A program made the position numbers and the translations under genes. This document shows positions 33,099 through 43,296 of a stretch of DNA of 64,000 bases, one piece after another (within the stretch, counting starts at the first letter, position 1; every line of letters begins with the position of its first letter). Location: assembly GCF_019973375.1 (NCBI RefSeq), contig NZ_BPTV01000001.1, positions 1,116,001-1,180,000 on the forward strand. Reading direction: 5' to 3'. A model generated the notes under the pieces. That model saw only the letters and a list, made by a program, of their open reading frames with translations. It was not told the origin of the DNA and did not search any database. The DNA comes from Prevotella lacticifex. GTDB lineage: Bacteria; Bacteroidota; Bacteroidia; Bacteroidales; Bacteroidaceae.

Positions 33099-36000
33099 AT
33101 GGAAGATTTCGTACATCTGCATTGTCATACTCATTATTCTATTCTTGACGGACAGTCGAAGGTTACCCATCTTGTCGACAAGGCTGTCAAGAATGGCATG
33201 AGGGGTATGGCTATCACCGACCACGGAGTGATGTTCGGCATAAAGGAGTTTGCCGATTATTGCGCTAAGATAAATAAGGACAGAAAGAAAGAGGGACTTG
33301 AGCCTTTCAAGCCCATCTATGGCTGCGAGATGTACGTTGCCCATCACAGCATGCTCGATAAGGTTAAGGAACACGGCGACAACGGCGGCTACCACCTTAT
33401 TGTATTGGCAAAGAACTATAAGGGTTACAAAAATCTTATCAAACTCGTCAGCCATGCATGGGTGAAGGGCTACTATTATAAGCCCCGTACCGACCGTTCC
33501 GAACTGGAGAAGTACCACGAGGGACTGATTGTGCTCTCGGCGTGTATTGCCGGTGAGGTGCCGTCGAAAGTCCTGAAAGGCGACATCGACGGTGCTCGTG
33601 AGGCCTGCCAGTGGTATCATAACTTGTTTGGCGATGATTATTATCTTGAGCTCCAGCGCCATGAGGTGAAGGACCCGAATCTCATTGCCAACAGGGAGAC
33701 GTTCCCCCTGCAACAGAAAGCAAATGAGGTGCTTATCCGTTTCGCCAAGGAATATGGCATAAAACTCGTCTGCACCAACGACTGCCATTTTGAGGATAAG
33801 GAGACTGCCGAGGCCCATGACCACCTGCTCTGTCTGGCCACAGGAAAGGACCTTAACGATCCGAACCGCATGCGATACACGAAGCAGGAGTGGTTTAAGA
33901 CGAGGGAAGAGATGAACGAGGTGTTCGCGGATATCCCTGAGGCCTTAACGAATACGCTGGAGGTGCTCGACAAAGTGGAGTTCTACAGCATCGATCATGG
34001 ACCTATTATGCCGTTCTTCCCGATTCCGGAATCGTTTGGTACTGAGGAAGATATAAGGAAAAAATATACAAAGGAGGAACTGCTGAAGGAATTCTCGTCC
34101 GACGAGAATGGTGAGAATACCCTTCCCGAAGAGGAGGGAATGAAGAAAATAGAGTCGCTCGGAGGATGGGATAAGGTCTACCGCATTAAGTTTGAGGCCG
34201 AATATCTGAGTCATCTTGCGTATGAGGGAGCAAAGAAGCGGTATGGCGATCCGCTGTCGGACAACGTGAAAGAGCACATCAACTTTGAGCTTCACGTGAT
34301 GAAGACGATGGGTTTCCCAGGCTACTTCCTTATCGTTCAGGACTTTATCAATGCTGCCCGCAACGAGCTCGGCGTGATGGTGGGACCTGGACGTGGTTCT
34401 GCTGCCGGTTCCGTAGTGGCTTATTGCTTGGGAATAACGAAGATCGACCCACTGAAATATGACCTGCTGTTTGAGCGTTTCCTCAACCCTGACCGTGTCA
34501 ACCTGCCGGATATTGATACCGACTTTGATGACGACGGACGTGGAAAAGTGCTGCGATGGGTGATGGATAAGTATGGATGGGACAACTGTGCCCATATCAT
34601 TACCTATTCGACAATGGCCACAAAGAACTCCATAAAGGACGTGGCGAGAGTGGAGGGTCTGCCGCTCGATATTTCCAACAGTCTCTGTAAGGCCATTCCC
34701 GACAGACTGCCCGATGGTATGAAGATGAACCTTGCCAACGCCATAAAGTGTACACCGGCATTGCAGGACGCTGAGGTGAGCATGGATTCCAGGGAGAGCA
34801 ATACTATCAAATATGCCAAGATGCTCGAGGGAACAATCCGCGGTACGGGTATTCATGCCTGTGGATTCATCATCTGCCGTGACCCGATAAGTGACTGGGT
34901 GCCAGTGAGTACTGCCGACGACCCTGACTTCCCCGGGATGAAGTGTAATGTCACTCAGTATGACGGACACGTTATTGAGTCGACAGGACTTATCAAGATG
35001 GACTTCCTCGGACTGAAAACTCTGTCGGAGTTGAAGGAGGCCGTGAAGGTTATCAAGGAGACTACGGGCGACGAAGTTGACCTCGACAATATTCCTATTG
35101 ACGATGATCTGACATACAAACTGTATCAGGAAGGAAGAACGATTGGTACGTTCCAGTTTGAGTCGGCGGGAATGCAGAAGAATCTTAGGGAACTGAAACC
35201 GACTGTCTTTGAGGATCTTATAGCTATGAACGCCCTCTACCGGCCGGGACCTATGGATTATATCCCGTCGTTTATCCGCCGAAAGAATGGTCTGGAACCG
35301 ATAAAATATGATATTCCTTGCATGGAGAAATACCTCAAGGATACCTACGGAATCACTGTCTATCAGGAGCAGGTGATGCTCCTGAGCCGTCAGCTTGCAA
35401 GCTTCACCCGTGGTGAGAGCGATGCTCTTCGTAAGGCTATGGGTAAGAAGAAAAAGGCCATTGTCGACGCGATGAAGCCTAAATTCATCAAGCAGGGAAC
35501 GGCAAACGGCTACGACCCAAATATCCTTGAGAAGATATGGAGCGACTGGGAGAAATTCGCCAGTTACGCCTTCAATAAGTCGCACGCCACATGCTATTCG
35601 TGGGTGGCATACCAGACGGCATATCTGAAGGCTCACTACCCGGCTGAATATATGGCTGCACTGATGACAAGGCGTTTCGACCAGAAAACGGAAATATCGA
35701 AGCTGATGGAAGAGTGTAAGGCTATGGGCATTGCAACGTTAGGACCAGATGTCAACGAGAGCCGCAGCTCTTTTGCAGTGAATAAGAAAGGCGAGATTCG
35801 CTTCGGTATGGCTGCCATCTCGGGAATGGGCGGTGCCGCTGCCGATGCTATCGTTGAGGAACGCGAGAAGAACGGTCCGTTCAAGGATATCTACGATTTC
35901 GCACAACGAATCGATTTCACACGCGTCAACCGTAAGGCCTTTGAGAGTCTTGCTTACAGCGGAGGTTTCGACAGTCTGGGTCTTCAGCGCGAACAGTACT

Positions 36001-36809
36001 TCGGCGATAATGGCAAAGGCGGGAATTTCCTTGACACTCTTGTGCATTATGGACAGGAGTTCCAGCATGAGAAACAGGAACAGATGAACTCGCTCTTCGG
36101 TGGTGAGGATGTGGAAATAAAGCATCCGATACCTCCTAAGGCTGAGAAATGGCCGGTCATAGAGAAGCTCAATAAGGAGCGCAACCTCGTCGGAATATAC
36201 CTTTCGGCCCATCCACTCGATGAATACCGTATTATCCTTGAGAACATGTGCAACACACGGTGCAGGGAGATAGGACGTGACTCCGACAAGGAGGAACTTG
36301 CCAAACGGGAAGAACTGACATTCGGCGGAATAGTAACAAATGTTACGGAGCGCTTCTCGCAGAAGACGGGCAAGCCGTTCGGCTTCGTTACTATTGAGGA
36401 TTTCGACTCGTCAGGTGAGATTGGAATCTTCGGCAACGACTGGTCGCGGTGGAACGGAATGCTGAAGAAGGACTACTCTGTGTTCATTACCGCCAAGTGC
36501 GTGCCCAGATTCCGTGATGCTAAGGTTTATAATATTAACATCCAGAATGTCGAACAGCTCTACGATGTCAAGTCGAAGCGGTTGGAGAAACTGACAATCT
36601 CTATCGACACGAAGAAGTTTGAGCCGACAATGGTAAACGATTTGGAGGAGATCCTGAGCGACAGTCCGGGCTCTACGCAGCTGTATTTCAGACTGCGAAG
36701 TGACGATGGCGACGTGCTCCTGCATTGTGCCAAAAAGTCAGTGAATGTCGATAATAAACTCATCACGTACTTGCAGAGCAACGATGCTATGGAGTATAAG
36801 ATAAATTGA
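33099..36809 (+). CDS. dnaE: DNA polymerase III subunit alpha
   Basis: Replicative polymerase catalytic subunit, 1236 residues. The N-terminal PHP domain starts with FVHLHCHTHYSILDG; the palm has GPGRGSAAGSVVAYCLGITK and the catalytic PDIDTDFDDDGRGKV; later come YRPGPMDYIPSFI and YQEQVMLLSRQLASFTRGES in the fingers, a helix-hairpin-helix region, and an OB-fold (about 1040-1125: LTFGGIVTNVTERFSQKTGK). An acidic insert at about 320-350 (EEDIRKKYTKEELLKEF) separates PHP and palm. Length is typical for Bacteroidetes DnaE. No proofreading exonuclease domain is fused. Confidence 0.97.
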   Translation: MEDFVHLHCHTHYSILDGQSKVTHLVDKAVKNGMRGMAITDHGVMFGIKEFADYCAKINKDRKKEGLEPFKPIYGCEMYVAHHSMLDKVKEHGDNGGYHLIVLAKNYKGYKNLIKLVSHAWVKGYYYKPRTDRSELEKYHEGLIVLSACIAGEVPSKVLKGDIDGAREACQWYHNLFGDDYYLELQRHEVKDPNLIANRETFPLQQKANEVLIRFAKEYGIKLVCTNDCHFEDKETAEAHDHLLCLATGKDLNDPNRMRYTKQEWFKTREEMNEVFADIPEALTNTLEVLDKVEFYSIDHGPIMPFFPIPESFGTEEDIRKKYTKEELLKEFSSDENGENTLPEEEGMKKIESLGGWDKVYRIKFEAEYLSHLAYEGAKKRYGDPLSDNVKEHINFELHVMKTMGFPGYFLIVQDFINAARNELGVMVGPGRGSAAGSVVAYCLGITKIDPLKYDLLFERFLNPDRVNLPDIDTDFDDDGRGKVLRWVMDKYGWDNCAHIITYSTMATKNSIKDVARVEGLPLDISNSLCKAIPDRLPDGMKMNLANAIKCTPALQDAEVSMDSRESNTIKYAKMLEGTIRGTGIHACGFIICRDPISDWVPVSTADDPDFPGMKCNVTQYDGHVIESTGLIKMDFLGLKTLSELKEAVKVIKETTGDEVDLDNIPIDDDLTYKLYQEGRTIGTFQFESAGMQKNLRELKPTVFEDLIAMNALYRPGPMDYIPSFIRRKNGLEPIKYDIPCMEKYLKDTYGITVYQEQVMLLSRQLASFTRGESDALRKAMGKKKKAIVDAMKPKFIKQGTANGYDPNILEKIWSDWEKFASYAFNKSHATCYSWVAYQTAYLKAHYPAEYMAALMTRRFDQKTEISKLMEECKAMGIATLGPDVNESRSSFAVNKKGEIRFGMAAISGMGGAAADAIVEEREKNGPFKDIYDFAQRIDFTRVNRKAFESLAYSGGFDSLGLQREQYFGDNGKGGNFLDTLVHYGQEFQHEKQEQMNSLFGGEDVEIKHPIPPKAEKWPVIEKLNKERNLVGIYLSAHPLDEYRIILENMCNTRCREIGRDSDKEELAKREELTFGGIVTNVTERFSQKTGKPFGFVTIEDFDSSGEIGIFGNDWSRWNGMLKKDYSVFITAKCVPRFRDAKVYNINIQNVEQLYDVKSKRLEKLTISIDTKKFEPTMVNDLEEILSDSPGSTQLYFRLRSDDGDVLLHCAKKSVNVDNKLITYLQSNDAMEYKIN

Positions 36810-37073
36810 CGCCGCCTCCGACGTGCTCTGACAGTCAATGCTGCCGACGGTTCGGCCTTGTCCTGACGCTACGGCAGTCGGTTTTGGCTGATGGCCTTGT
36901 CCTTACAGAATCCTCCAATCGCTGAATTCAGATGGTGGTTCATAGGATATCGTCATACTGTCCATCCGTAATTGGCGAGTGACATCTGTAGGAGCGGAAA
37001 AGTGAATGGCACGGTATTTGTACGAAAAGAATAGCAATAATATAATTGTATAACCCTTAAAGAAAGAATTAAA

Positions 37074-37388
37074 ATGGAAGTTGTAATCACAAACGAGAAC
37101 TTCGAGAGTTATAAGAATGGCGATCAGCCATTGGTAGTTGACTTCTGGGCTACATGGTGTGGTCCTTGCCGCATGGTAAGTCCTATCATTTCGGAACTGG
37201 CCAACGACTATGATGGCAAGATTGTGGTAGGTAAGTGCAACGTGGACGAGAACGATGACATCCCTGTCCAGTTCGGAATCCGCAGCATCCCGACAATCCT
37301 GTTCTTCAAGAACGGCGAGCTCGTGGATAAGTTCGTTGGCGCAGCGCCAAAGGACGTTCTCGACGAGAAGTTCAAGGCTCTCCTGTAA
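37074..37388 (+). CDS. trxA: Thioredoxin
   Basis: Cytosolic thioredoxin of 104 residues, reducing protein disulfides. Active site WCGPC (28-32) in VVDFWATWCGPCRMV; the cis-proline loop is IRSIPTILFF. There is no signal peptide, so it belongs in the cytoplasm. It stands alone between dnaE and a strong terminator. No clear promoter is found in the 264 bases upstream. Confidence 0.96.
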   Translation: MEVVITNENFESYKNGDQPLVVDFWATWCGPCRMVSPIISELANDYDGKIVVGKCNVDENDDIPVQFGIRSIPTILFFKNGELVDKFVGAAPKDVLDEKFKALL

Positions 37389-37402
37389 TAACTTGGAATA
37401 GT

Positions 37403-37442
37403 AAAGGGCATGGTGAACGAAAGCGTTTGCCATGCCCTTTTC
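37403..37442. terminator. Terminator after trxA
   Basis: AAAGGGCATGG (37403-37413) and AACG pair with CGTT and CCATGCCCTTT (37430-37440) around the loop AAAG, followed by TT. Likely works in both directions. Confidence 0.9.
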
Positions 37443-37557
37443 TGTATCGTCCGGGAGTTAAATTTCTTCTGATGGAGTTTATGCAATGAGGCTATTATGC
37501 TGACTTTCCGATAATGAAACTACGTTGTCGTAAGCATCCACACGGTCGGCGAAGCAT

Positions 37558-37968
37558 TTAAAACTCTATTGTCCGCGTCTTATCGTCGTTTACTTTAATC
37601 GTTACTTTCGTCGCATCTTCCGGCAGAATGTCCTCAATTAGTTCCGGCCACTCCATGAGGCAGAGGTTCCCGCTGTCGATATAGTCCTCATACCCCATGT
37701 CGTACACCTCGTCGAGCTTCTTTATCCTGTAGAAGTCGAAGTGATATATCGGCTCACCGTTGCGGTCGGTGTATTCGTTGACAATGGCGAAAGTAGGTGA
37801 TGTTATCACGTCCTCAACGCCAAGTTCCTCACAGAGAGCCTTGATGAATGTTGTCTTTCCGGCTCCCATCTCTCCATAGAAGGCAAAGACGTTTCCTTTG
37901 CCCATGTTCTTAATGAATTCCTTTGCTGCCTCGTGAATGTGGTCGAGGTCCTTTATTTCAATTTTCAT
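37558..37968 (-). CDS. tsaE: tRNA threonylcarbamoyladenosine biosynthesis ATPase
   Basis: ATPase of the TsaBDE complex that makes t6A37 in tRNAs reading ANN codons. 136 residues with Walker A GEMGAGKTTF (32-41), the ITSPTFAIVNEY switch region and HFDFYRI; the C-terminal CLMEWPELI holds Walker B features. In many Bacteroidetes tsaE sits next to porX, as here. A minus-strand TAATTTTGA at 37994-38002 may be its own -7 box. Confidence 0.94.
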   Translation of the reverse strand: MKIEIKDLDHIHEAAKEFIKNMGKGNVFAFYGEMGAGKTTFIKALCEELGVEDVITSPTFAIVNEYTDRNGEPIYHFDFYRIKKLDEVYDMGYEDYIDSGNLCLMEWPELIEDILPEDATKVTIKVNDDKTRTIEF

Positions 37969-38109
37969 AGTCCGTTTTGCTATATTGTTGACTTCAAAAT
38001 TAGTTTCTATTTTGCTCCATTATGAAGTGTTCAGTTATCAAAATTAGGAAGCATTGTGAACGATGTTGACTCCTAAACTATTGATAATTATGCTGTTGCC
38101 TCAGTGGAA

Positions 38110-39660
38110 TTACCGCTTTCTTCCCTTCATCGTTATCAGTGGAATAATCATTTCCTCCATTGAGATTCCGCCATGCTGGAAAGTGTCTTTGTAGTAGCTG
38201 ACATAGTAGTTATAGTTGTTCGGGTATGCGAAGAACGAATCTCCCATCGCGAATACATAACTTGTCGAGATGTTTGGCGACGGCAGTTGAGCCTCAGCCG
38301 GATTGTGAATGGCGAACACATCCTTGGCGTTGTAGCTGAGATTCTTTCCCAACTTGTACCTGAGGTTAGTGTTTGTGTTTCTGTCACCGATAATCTTCAG
38401 AGGTTGTGTGGCCCGTATCGAACCGTGGTCGGTAGTGATTATAACCTCATAGTCGCTCTGTGCGAGCAGTCGGAAGAGGTCGGACAATACCGAATGGCGG
38501 AACCAACTGAGCGTTATGCTTCTATAGGCGCTCTCGTTGTTGGCCAGTTCCCTTACCATTTTCATTTCCGTTCTGGCATGTGACAGCATGTCGATGAAGT
38601 TGATAACAACCACGTTCAAGTCATTCTGATGGAGGTTGTTAAATTCCTTCAGCAGTTTTTCGCCAGCCGACGACTCATTGATTTTATGGTATGAATACTT
38701 GTCGTGGCGCCTGTATCTCTCTATTTGAGTGCCGATAAGCGGTCCTTCGTTAAGATTCTTTCCTTCCTCCTCATCCTCATCAACCCAGAGGTCGGGGTAC
38801 ATTTTTGATATCTGCAGTGGCATGAGACCGCTGAAGATGGCGTTTCTGGCATATTGAGTTGCAGTGGGAAGAATAGACAAATACAGATCCTCATCGATGT
38901 CGAACATATCGCCAATTTCCTGCGACAGTATCCGCCACTGGTCATATCTGAAGTTATCGACGACGATGAGGAACACCTTATTTCCCTTGTCTATCTCCGG
39001 GAATACCTTTCTTTTGAATATCTCCGGTGATATCAGCGGCCTGCCTTCGTTGTTCTTTATCCATCCGAGGTAGTTCTTAGCAATGAATTTCCCGAAACCG
39101 TTGTTGGCCTCCTCCTTCTGCATGTTCAGCATCTCTGTCATGTTGCTGTCGGCGCTTGAGAGCTCGAGCTCCCACCTTACGAGTTTCTTGTACACATCTT
39201 TCCAGTCGTCGAACGTGCGGCAGTCGCCAATCTCCATCGCCAGTTGCTGATATTGCTGCTGATAGCTTGTCTGCGTCACCTCAGTAACTATCTCCCGCCG
39301 GTGGATATTCTTCTTTAGCGTAAGCAGAATCTGGTTTGGATTGACCGGTTTTATCAGATAGTCGGCAATTTTCGAGCCTATTGCCTGGTCCATGATGTTC
39401 TCCTCCTCACTCTTGGTGACCATCACCACTGGTGTGGCGGGCTGAATCTCTTTTATCTGTTGCAGTGTTTCCAGTCCCGACAGTCCCGGCATCTGTTCGT
39501 CGAGCAACACGAGATCGAAAGTCTGTTGCCGACATTGGTCGATGGCGTCGGGGCCGTTGCTGACGGTGACGACCTCATATCCTTTCTTCTCAAGGAAGAT
39601 GATGTGTGCATTCAGCAGTTCTATCTCATCATCGACCCAAAGTAATAATCCGTTGCTCAT
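38110..39660 (-). CDS. porX: PorX: response regulator with PglZ-type phosphatase domain (T9SS regulator)
   Basis: Two-domain regulator of type IX secretion, 516 residues. The N-terminal receiver domain has the acidic pair D10/D11, phospho-acceptor D54 (LVLLDEQMPG), T82 and K104 (YLIKP). A helical linker follows (about 125-200), then a PglZ/alkaline-phosphatase-like domain with VVDNFRYDQWRI, PTATQYARNAIFSG, MLSHARTEM and IITTDHGSI as likely metal-binding segments. In Porphyromonas gingivalis PorX works with PorY and SigP to control T9SS genes. It follows porW by 40 bases and so is probably co-transcribed. All receiver residues are intact. Confidence 0.92.
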   Translation of the reverse strand: MSNGLLLWVDDEIELLNAHIIFLEKKGYEVVTVSNGPDAIDQCRQQTFDLVLLDEQMPGLSGLETLQQIKEIQPATPVVMVTKSEEENIMDQAIGSKIADYLIKPVNPNQILLTLKKNIHRREIVTEVTQTSYQQQYQQLAMEIGDCRTFDDWKDVYKKLVRWELELSSADSNMTEMLNMQKEEANNGFGKFIAKNYLGWIKNNEGRPLISPEIFKRKVFPEIDKGNKVFLIVVDNFRYDQWRILSQEIGDMFDIDEDLYLSILPTATQYARNAIFSGLMPLQISKMYPDLWVDEDEEEGKNLNEGPLIGTQIERYRRHDKYSYHKINESSAGEKLLKEFNNLHQNDLNVVVINFIDMLSHARTEMKMVRELANNESAYRSITLSWFRHSVLSDLFRLLAQSDYEVIITTDHGSIRATQPLKIIGDRNTNTNLRYKLGKNLSYNAKDVFAIHNPAEAQLPSPNISTSYVFAMGDSFFAYPNNYNYYVSYYKDTFQHGGISMEEMIIPLITMKGRKR

Positions 39661-39700
39661 TATTGTTTCCTTTCCTTTTCTTTGTCGTTAAAAACCGTGC

Positions 39701-42700
39701 TTAAAAGCCGTCGAGATCGTAGTATTCATCTTCTATGCTGTCGTCCGTCGGCTTTTTATTGTTGTTTGTCGGTGGTATCGAATCGTCATCATCGAAGATT
39801 ATCGTCGGCTCGTCGTTGACCGGTTTCTCCGGCTCCGTCGTCTGAGCCTGTTTCTTGTTCTCGACCGTCTTTCCGGCCTCTGCTTTCACAGTCTGCTTGT
39901 TCTCAGCTGCTTTCTCCAGTTCCGTTGTAGCAGTCTGTTTCTTGTTCTCCGTCGGCTTCTCGGCATCTGTCTTTATGGCTGTTGAGGCATTGTTTTCTGT
40001 TGTGACTTTATCTTCTTCTTTCTTCGGCTCTATGGTTTTCACATCCTTCTCCGGCTGATTCGTGCTGTTGTCATTGTCGGCTGGGAGGGTGAAACTGTTG
40101 TCGTTCTGACCTTGTTGCGTCACTTTCTCGTCCGGAATTGTGAACTCGTTGTCGGCAGCACCGTTCTCAGCGGGTGCAACCTTCGTCGAATCGGACGGAG
40201 AATTTATGTTGTCGGGCAGTGTGAACGCATCGCCCGTAACCGTCTGTTTTGTCTTCGTGCTGTCGACAGCCGGTGTCGGCTCCTCTATCGGTACGGTGAA
40301 ACCGTCCTCTGCCTGCTCCTCCTTCTGCTGCTCGTCGTTGATATCCTCCATCGTCGGAGCCTTACTTTCTATCTCCTCTTTCAGGTCGCGCTCCCTCGGG
40401 GTGGCTATCTCGGCAGGTTCGGAGAGCAGATAGCGTTTTGTCACCTGTATTGGCGAGAAGTTCTTTTCGTAGAATTTCTCATAGTCGTTATAGCTCAACT
40501 GTACACCAAGAATTTGCAGATTCTTGTCGCTGATAACTATTATACGCGTGTTTTTGTTCATCTGTTGCAGCACGCTCTTTGTCCTTCCGAGCTCACGGGC
40601 ATACTGTATGGCCTCGTCGAAACTGCGGAATCCGCTGAGCTGCATGCGATGCAGACCCGCATCGTCGACAATCTCAATATCGAAATTCCTTACAACGAAA
40701 TGTGTGAAGTTGAACTTCGCCATCTCGAAGAGTAACTTGTTCTCGTTCAGCGAGTCGGGGTTATAGACGAGCATCACATGGAAGTCGACATTCCGTTCAT
40801 TCGAGAACTGCACATTGCGTATGGAGTCGCTGTCGTTGAGTACGTCAGTCCGTCTGTTCCATACGTCGCCAAGGTCGAATTTACCCCCTCGAAGCCGTCG
40901 TCCGGCCTTAACGCCGTTGACAATCATTCCTGCCATCTCACTGATGCGGCTCTGTGGGAATTTCTCCACTATTTCTTTCATGTCCTTGACGCATTCCTCG
41001 GCATTACCGCTGTTGAGCTTACTCAGTCCACCTATGAAGAGGAACTTGTCGCGGTTTGCTCCGAGCGGGAATCGCGTTGTCGATATCTGCACGTTGCCGG
41101 CCACCTCGTTGTATCTGTCGGCCTTGAAGGCCTCGTATGTGGCTGCATATATAGAATCTTCGAGATGCACGCCGAACTTTGAGTTCTCCTGGAAGTTCGG
41201 GTCGGTGAGCAATGTTGTCCACTGACTCTCGGGGAATCTGTTCTTCAGACTGTCGATGTAGTTGTTGGCAATGTCCGGTTCGCCCTTACGCATATATAAT
41301 AGGTATAGATGATAGAACACATCATCCATATGCTCATAGTCGTGGTAGTTGTCAGCCAGTCGGCGGAGGGCTTTCTCGGCCAGTCTGAGATTGTCGAGTT
41401 TGTCCTTGAAAATGACGCCGGTGTGGTGCAGACCGTCCTCAAGTATCTTGTTGCTGGCATTTATCTGCTCCTCTGTGAACGGTATCTGAGCGAGGTAATA
41501 CTCCCTCTTGTGCGGATCGTTCTGTGCACTGTCCATACGCTGGTCGAGCGAGTCTTGCAGGGCCTCGGCTTTTGCTATGGAGTCGCGCTGCTCGCTGGTG
41601 AGCTCCTCGTCCTGCTGGTTGTTGATGTCGCCGATATTGCCTACGACGGTCTTGTTTGCCCGTTGCCAGTTGTCGACGTTCTCGCGTTTACCCCACAGTC
41701 TCTGGAATGTCGTCTTACCCTGATTCACCGCCATGGGGTTATAGAAGTACCACGTAGCGTTCTGCTGTGTCGTGGTGTTTGTTTTATTATTTTTCTGTGT
41801 CCTGTTTGTTCCTATACCGTTGTCACCAGTCTGAGCCTGAGCCGCTTCCTGCTCAGCCTGCGCTAATTTTTCCTCTTTCTCTTTCTTCTTCAATGCCGTT
41901 ATGACTCGGTCGATGGCTGCATTGCGCTCAGCCTCCGGACACTTGGCTAAATGCTGCAACGAGTCCTGCAACTGCACGGCATCAGTATACGGTGCGAGTT
42001 CGTCAAGGATTTTCGACCGTTTCGACAGCTGATCATAGTCGTCGCGGTCCTTGTCGAGTAGTCCTATGGCCTCACCGTAACAGCGCCTTGCGTCGCCGAA
42101 TTTCTCTTTTGCCCAGTACAGATCACCGAGATGCAGCAACAGCACACCTTTCTCTATGCCGCTGCGCGTGGCCTTCTTGTTGCCCTGTTCATAGGCGTCG
42201 ATGGCCATTGTCGTGTCCTTGTCGGCGAGATAGATGTTACCCATGGCGTAGTACACTTGGTCGAGATATTCCTTGTTGTTGTCCGACCTTGCCATGCGTT
42301 TCAGCCGGCCGATCATCTGCTTGGAGTGGCCTTTAGCCATCACCTCCGTCATGGATATACGGGCGTTGAACTCCAGCTCATAGGGCGGGTTCTGACTAAT
42401 AACCTTCTTGAAAGCCTTGTAAGCCTCGTTCCTGTTTCCTACGGCAGCCTGAATCTGCCCCATGAGATACCACTCGCGGGCACGCTGCTTACGTCGCATC
42501 TCGTGCTTGATGACCTTCCGCAGGTAAGGAATGGCCTTGGAGTAGTCTTTCGTGTGCAGATAGTAGTCGGCGAGGGTATAGTCCCACTCCTTTCTTGCGT
42601 GCCAGTCGATGGAGTCGCGCTGCATGTTCCTTATGACATCTTCTGCATCGTAAACCCAATCCTGCTCGATATAGCACTTTGCGAGCCACGCCCTTGCCTT

Positions 42701-43222
42701 GCCATATATTGCAGGCTGCGTCTGATAGAGTCGGCTCATGTATGCGAAAGTAGCCGCTGCCTCGTCAAACGAACCCTCATGAAACTGCGACCTTCCCATG
42801 AGCATCCATGCTTTCCACAGAAAAGGATTGTATTCGCGCCTGTTCAGCCATTCGATGTCGCGTGCCGTCTTTTTCCGGTTCTTGGTCCATTCCGGCCGTT
42901 TCTTTATGCTGTGGCGTGCTATTGCCTTCTCGGCTTTCTCGATGGCACGGTCGTAGTTGGCCTTGCCAAGTTCCCGGCTGCTCTTGTTGCCGACGGTGTA
43001 CAGCGGCAGAATCTCGGTGAAGTTATCCTTGTTGCCGCGTTCCTTCTCTAACGATCCGTCGATATATGCCTGTGCGCCATTAAAATATGTGTTGTACCTT
43101 GCATTGAAGGCATGCCAGAATCGCGACCCCGATGTGTTTTTCTGGGTCGAGCATCCCGTTACCGCCATGAGCGTTATGGCGGCAAAGAGCAGAATGATAT
43201 GTAAGTGTTTTTGTGGCGTCAC
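39701..43222 (-). CDS. porW: PorW/SprE-type TPR lipoprotein of the type IX secretion system
   Basis: Large lipoprotein, 1173 residues; lipobox MAVTGC (C24). The conserved SprE/PorW start reads FWHAFNARYNTYFNGAQAYI. TPR repeats follow at about 145-420 (for example AWMLMGRSQFHEGSFDEAAA, AWLAKCYIEQDWVYDAEDVI, DEVYYAMG-like units), and more at 600-760. PorW bridges the T9SS trans-envelope complex and the outer-membrane translocon in model species. The C-terminal 170 residues are disordered and repetitive: four copies of a FT(L/I/V)P motif, then Glu/Lys/Thr-rich repeats ending in an acidic tail (YYDLDGF). It is longer than the model homologues because of this tail. Gene order with porX supports the call. 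Confidence 0.85.
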   Translation of the reverse strand: MTPQKHLHIILLFAAITLMAVTGCSTQKNTSGSRFWHAFNARYNTYFNGAQAYIDGSLEKERGNKDNFTEILPLYTVGNKSSRELGKANYDRAIEKAEKAIARHSIKKRPEWTKNRKKTARDIEWLNRREYNPFLWKAWMLMGRSQFHEGSFDEAAATFAYMSRLYQTQPAIYGKARAWLAKCYIEQDWVYDAEDVIRNMQRDSIDWHARKEWDYTLADYYLHTKDYSKAIPYLRKVIKHEMRRKQRAREWYLMGQIQAAVGNRNEAYKAFKKVISQNPPYELEFNARISMTEVMAKGHSKQMIGRLKRMARSDNNKEYLDQVYYAMGNIYLADKDTTMAIDAYEQGNKKATRSGIEKGVLLLHLGDLYWAKEKFGDARRCYGEAIGLLDKDRDDYDQLSKRSKILDELAPYTDAVQLQDSLQHLAKCPEAERNAAIDRVITALKKKEKEEKLAQAEQEAAQAQTGDNGIGTNRTQKNNKTNTTTQQNATWYFYNPMAVNQGKTTFQRLWGKRENVDNWQRANKTVVGNIGDINNQQDEELTSEQRDSIAKAEALQDSLDQRMDSAQNDPHKREYYLAQIPFTEEQINASNKILEDGLHHTGVIFKDKLDNLRLAEKALRRLADNYHDYEHMDDVFYHLYLLYMRKGEPDIANNYIDSLKNRFPESQWTTLLTDPNFQENSKFGVHLEDSIYAATYEAFKADRYNEVAGNVQISTTRFPLGANRDKFLFIGGLSKLNSGNAEECVKDMKEIVEKFPQSRISEMAGMIVNGVKAGRRLRGGKFDLGDVWNRRTDVLNDSDSIRNVQFSNERNVDFHVMLVYNPDSLNENKLLFEMAKFNFTHFVVRNFDIEIVDDAGLHRMQLSGFRSFDEAIQYARELGRTKSVLQQMNKNTRIIVISDKNLQILGVQLSYNDYEKFYEKNFSPIQVTKRYLLSEPAEIATPRERDLKEEIESKAPTMEDINDEQQKEEQAEDGFTVPIEEPTPAVDSTKTKQTVTGDAFTLPDNINSPSDSTKVAPAENGAADNEFTIPDEKVTQQGQNDNSFTLPADNDNSTNQPEKDVKTIEPKKEEDKVTTENNASTAIKTDAEKPTENKKQTATTELEKAAENKQTVKAEAGKTVENKKQAQTTEPEKPVNDEPTIIFDDDDSIPPTNNNKKPTDDSIEDEYYDLDGF

Positions 43223-43296
43223 ACTATTATCAACTCTTTTTCCTTGGTTTTATTGTGTTCTTTCGGTTTTGTTCGCCGTCTCCGGCTGCCTCGCAT

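Noticed and set aside
33945..35636. 563-codon minus-strand frame opposite dnaE
   Set aside because: It lies fully inside the well-supported dnaE gene, has no signal, domain or promoter, and is a typical antisense shadow.
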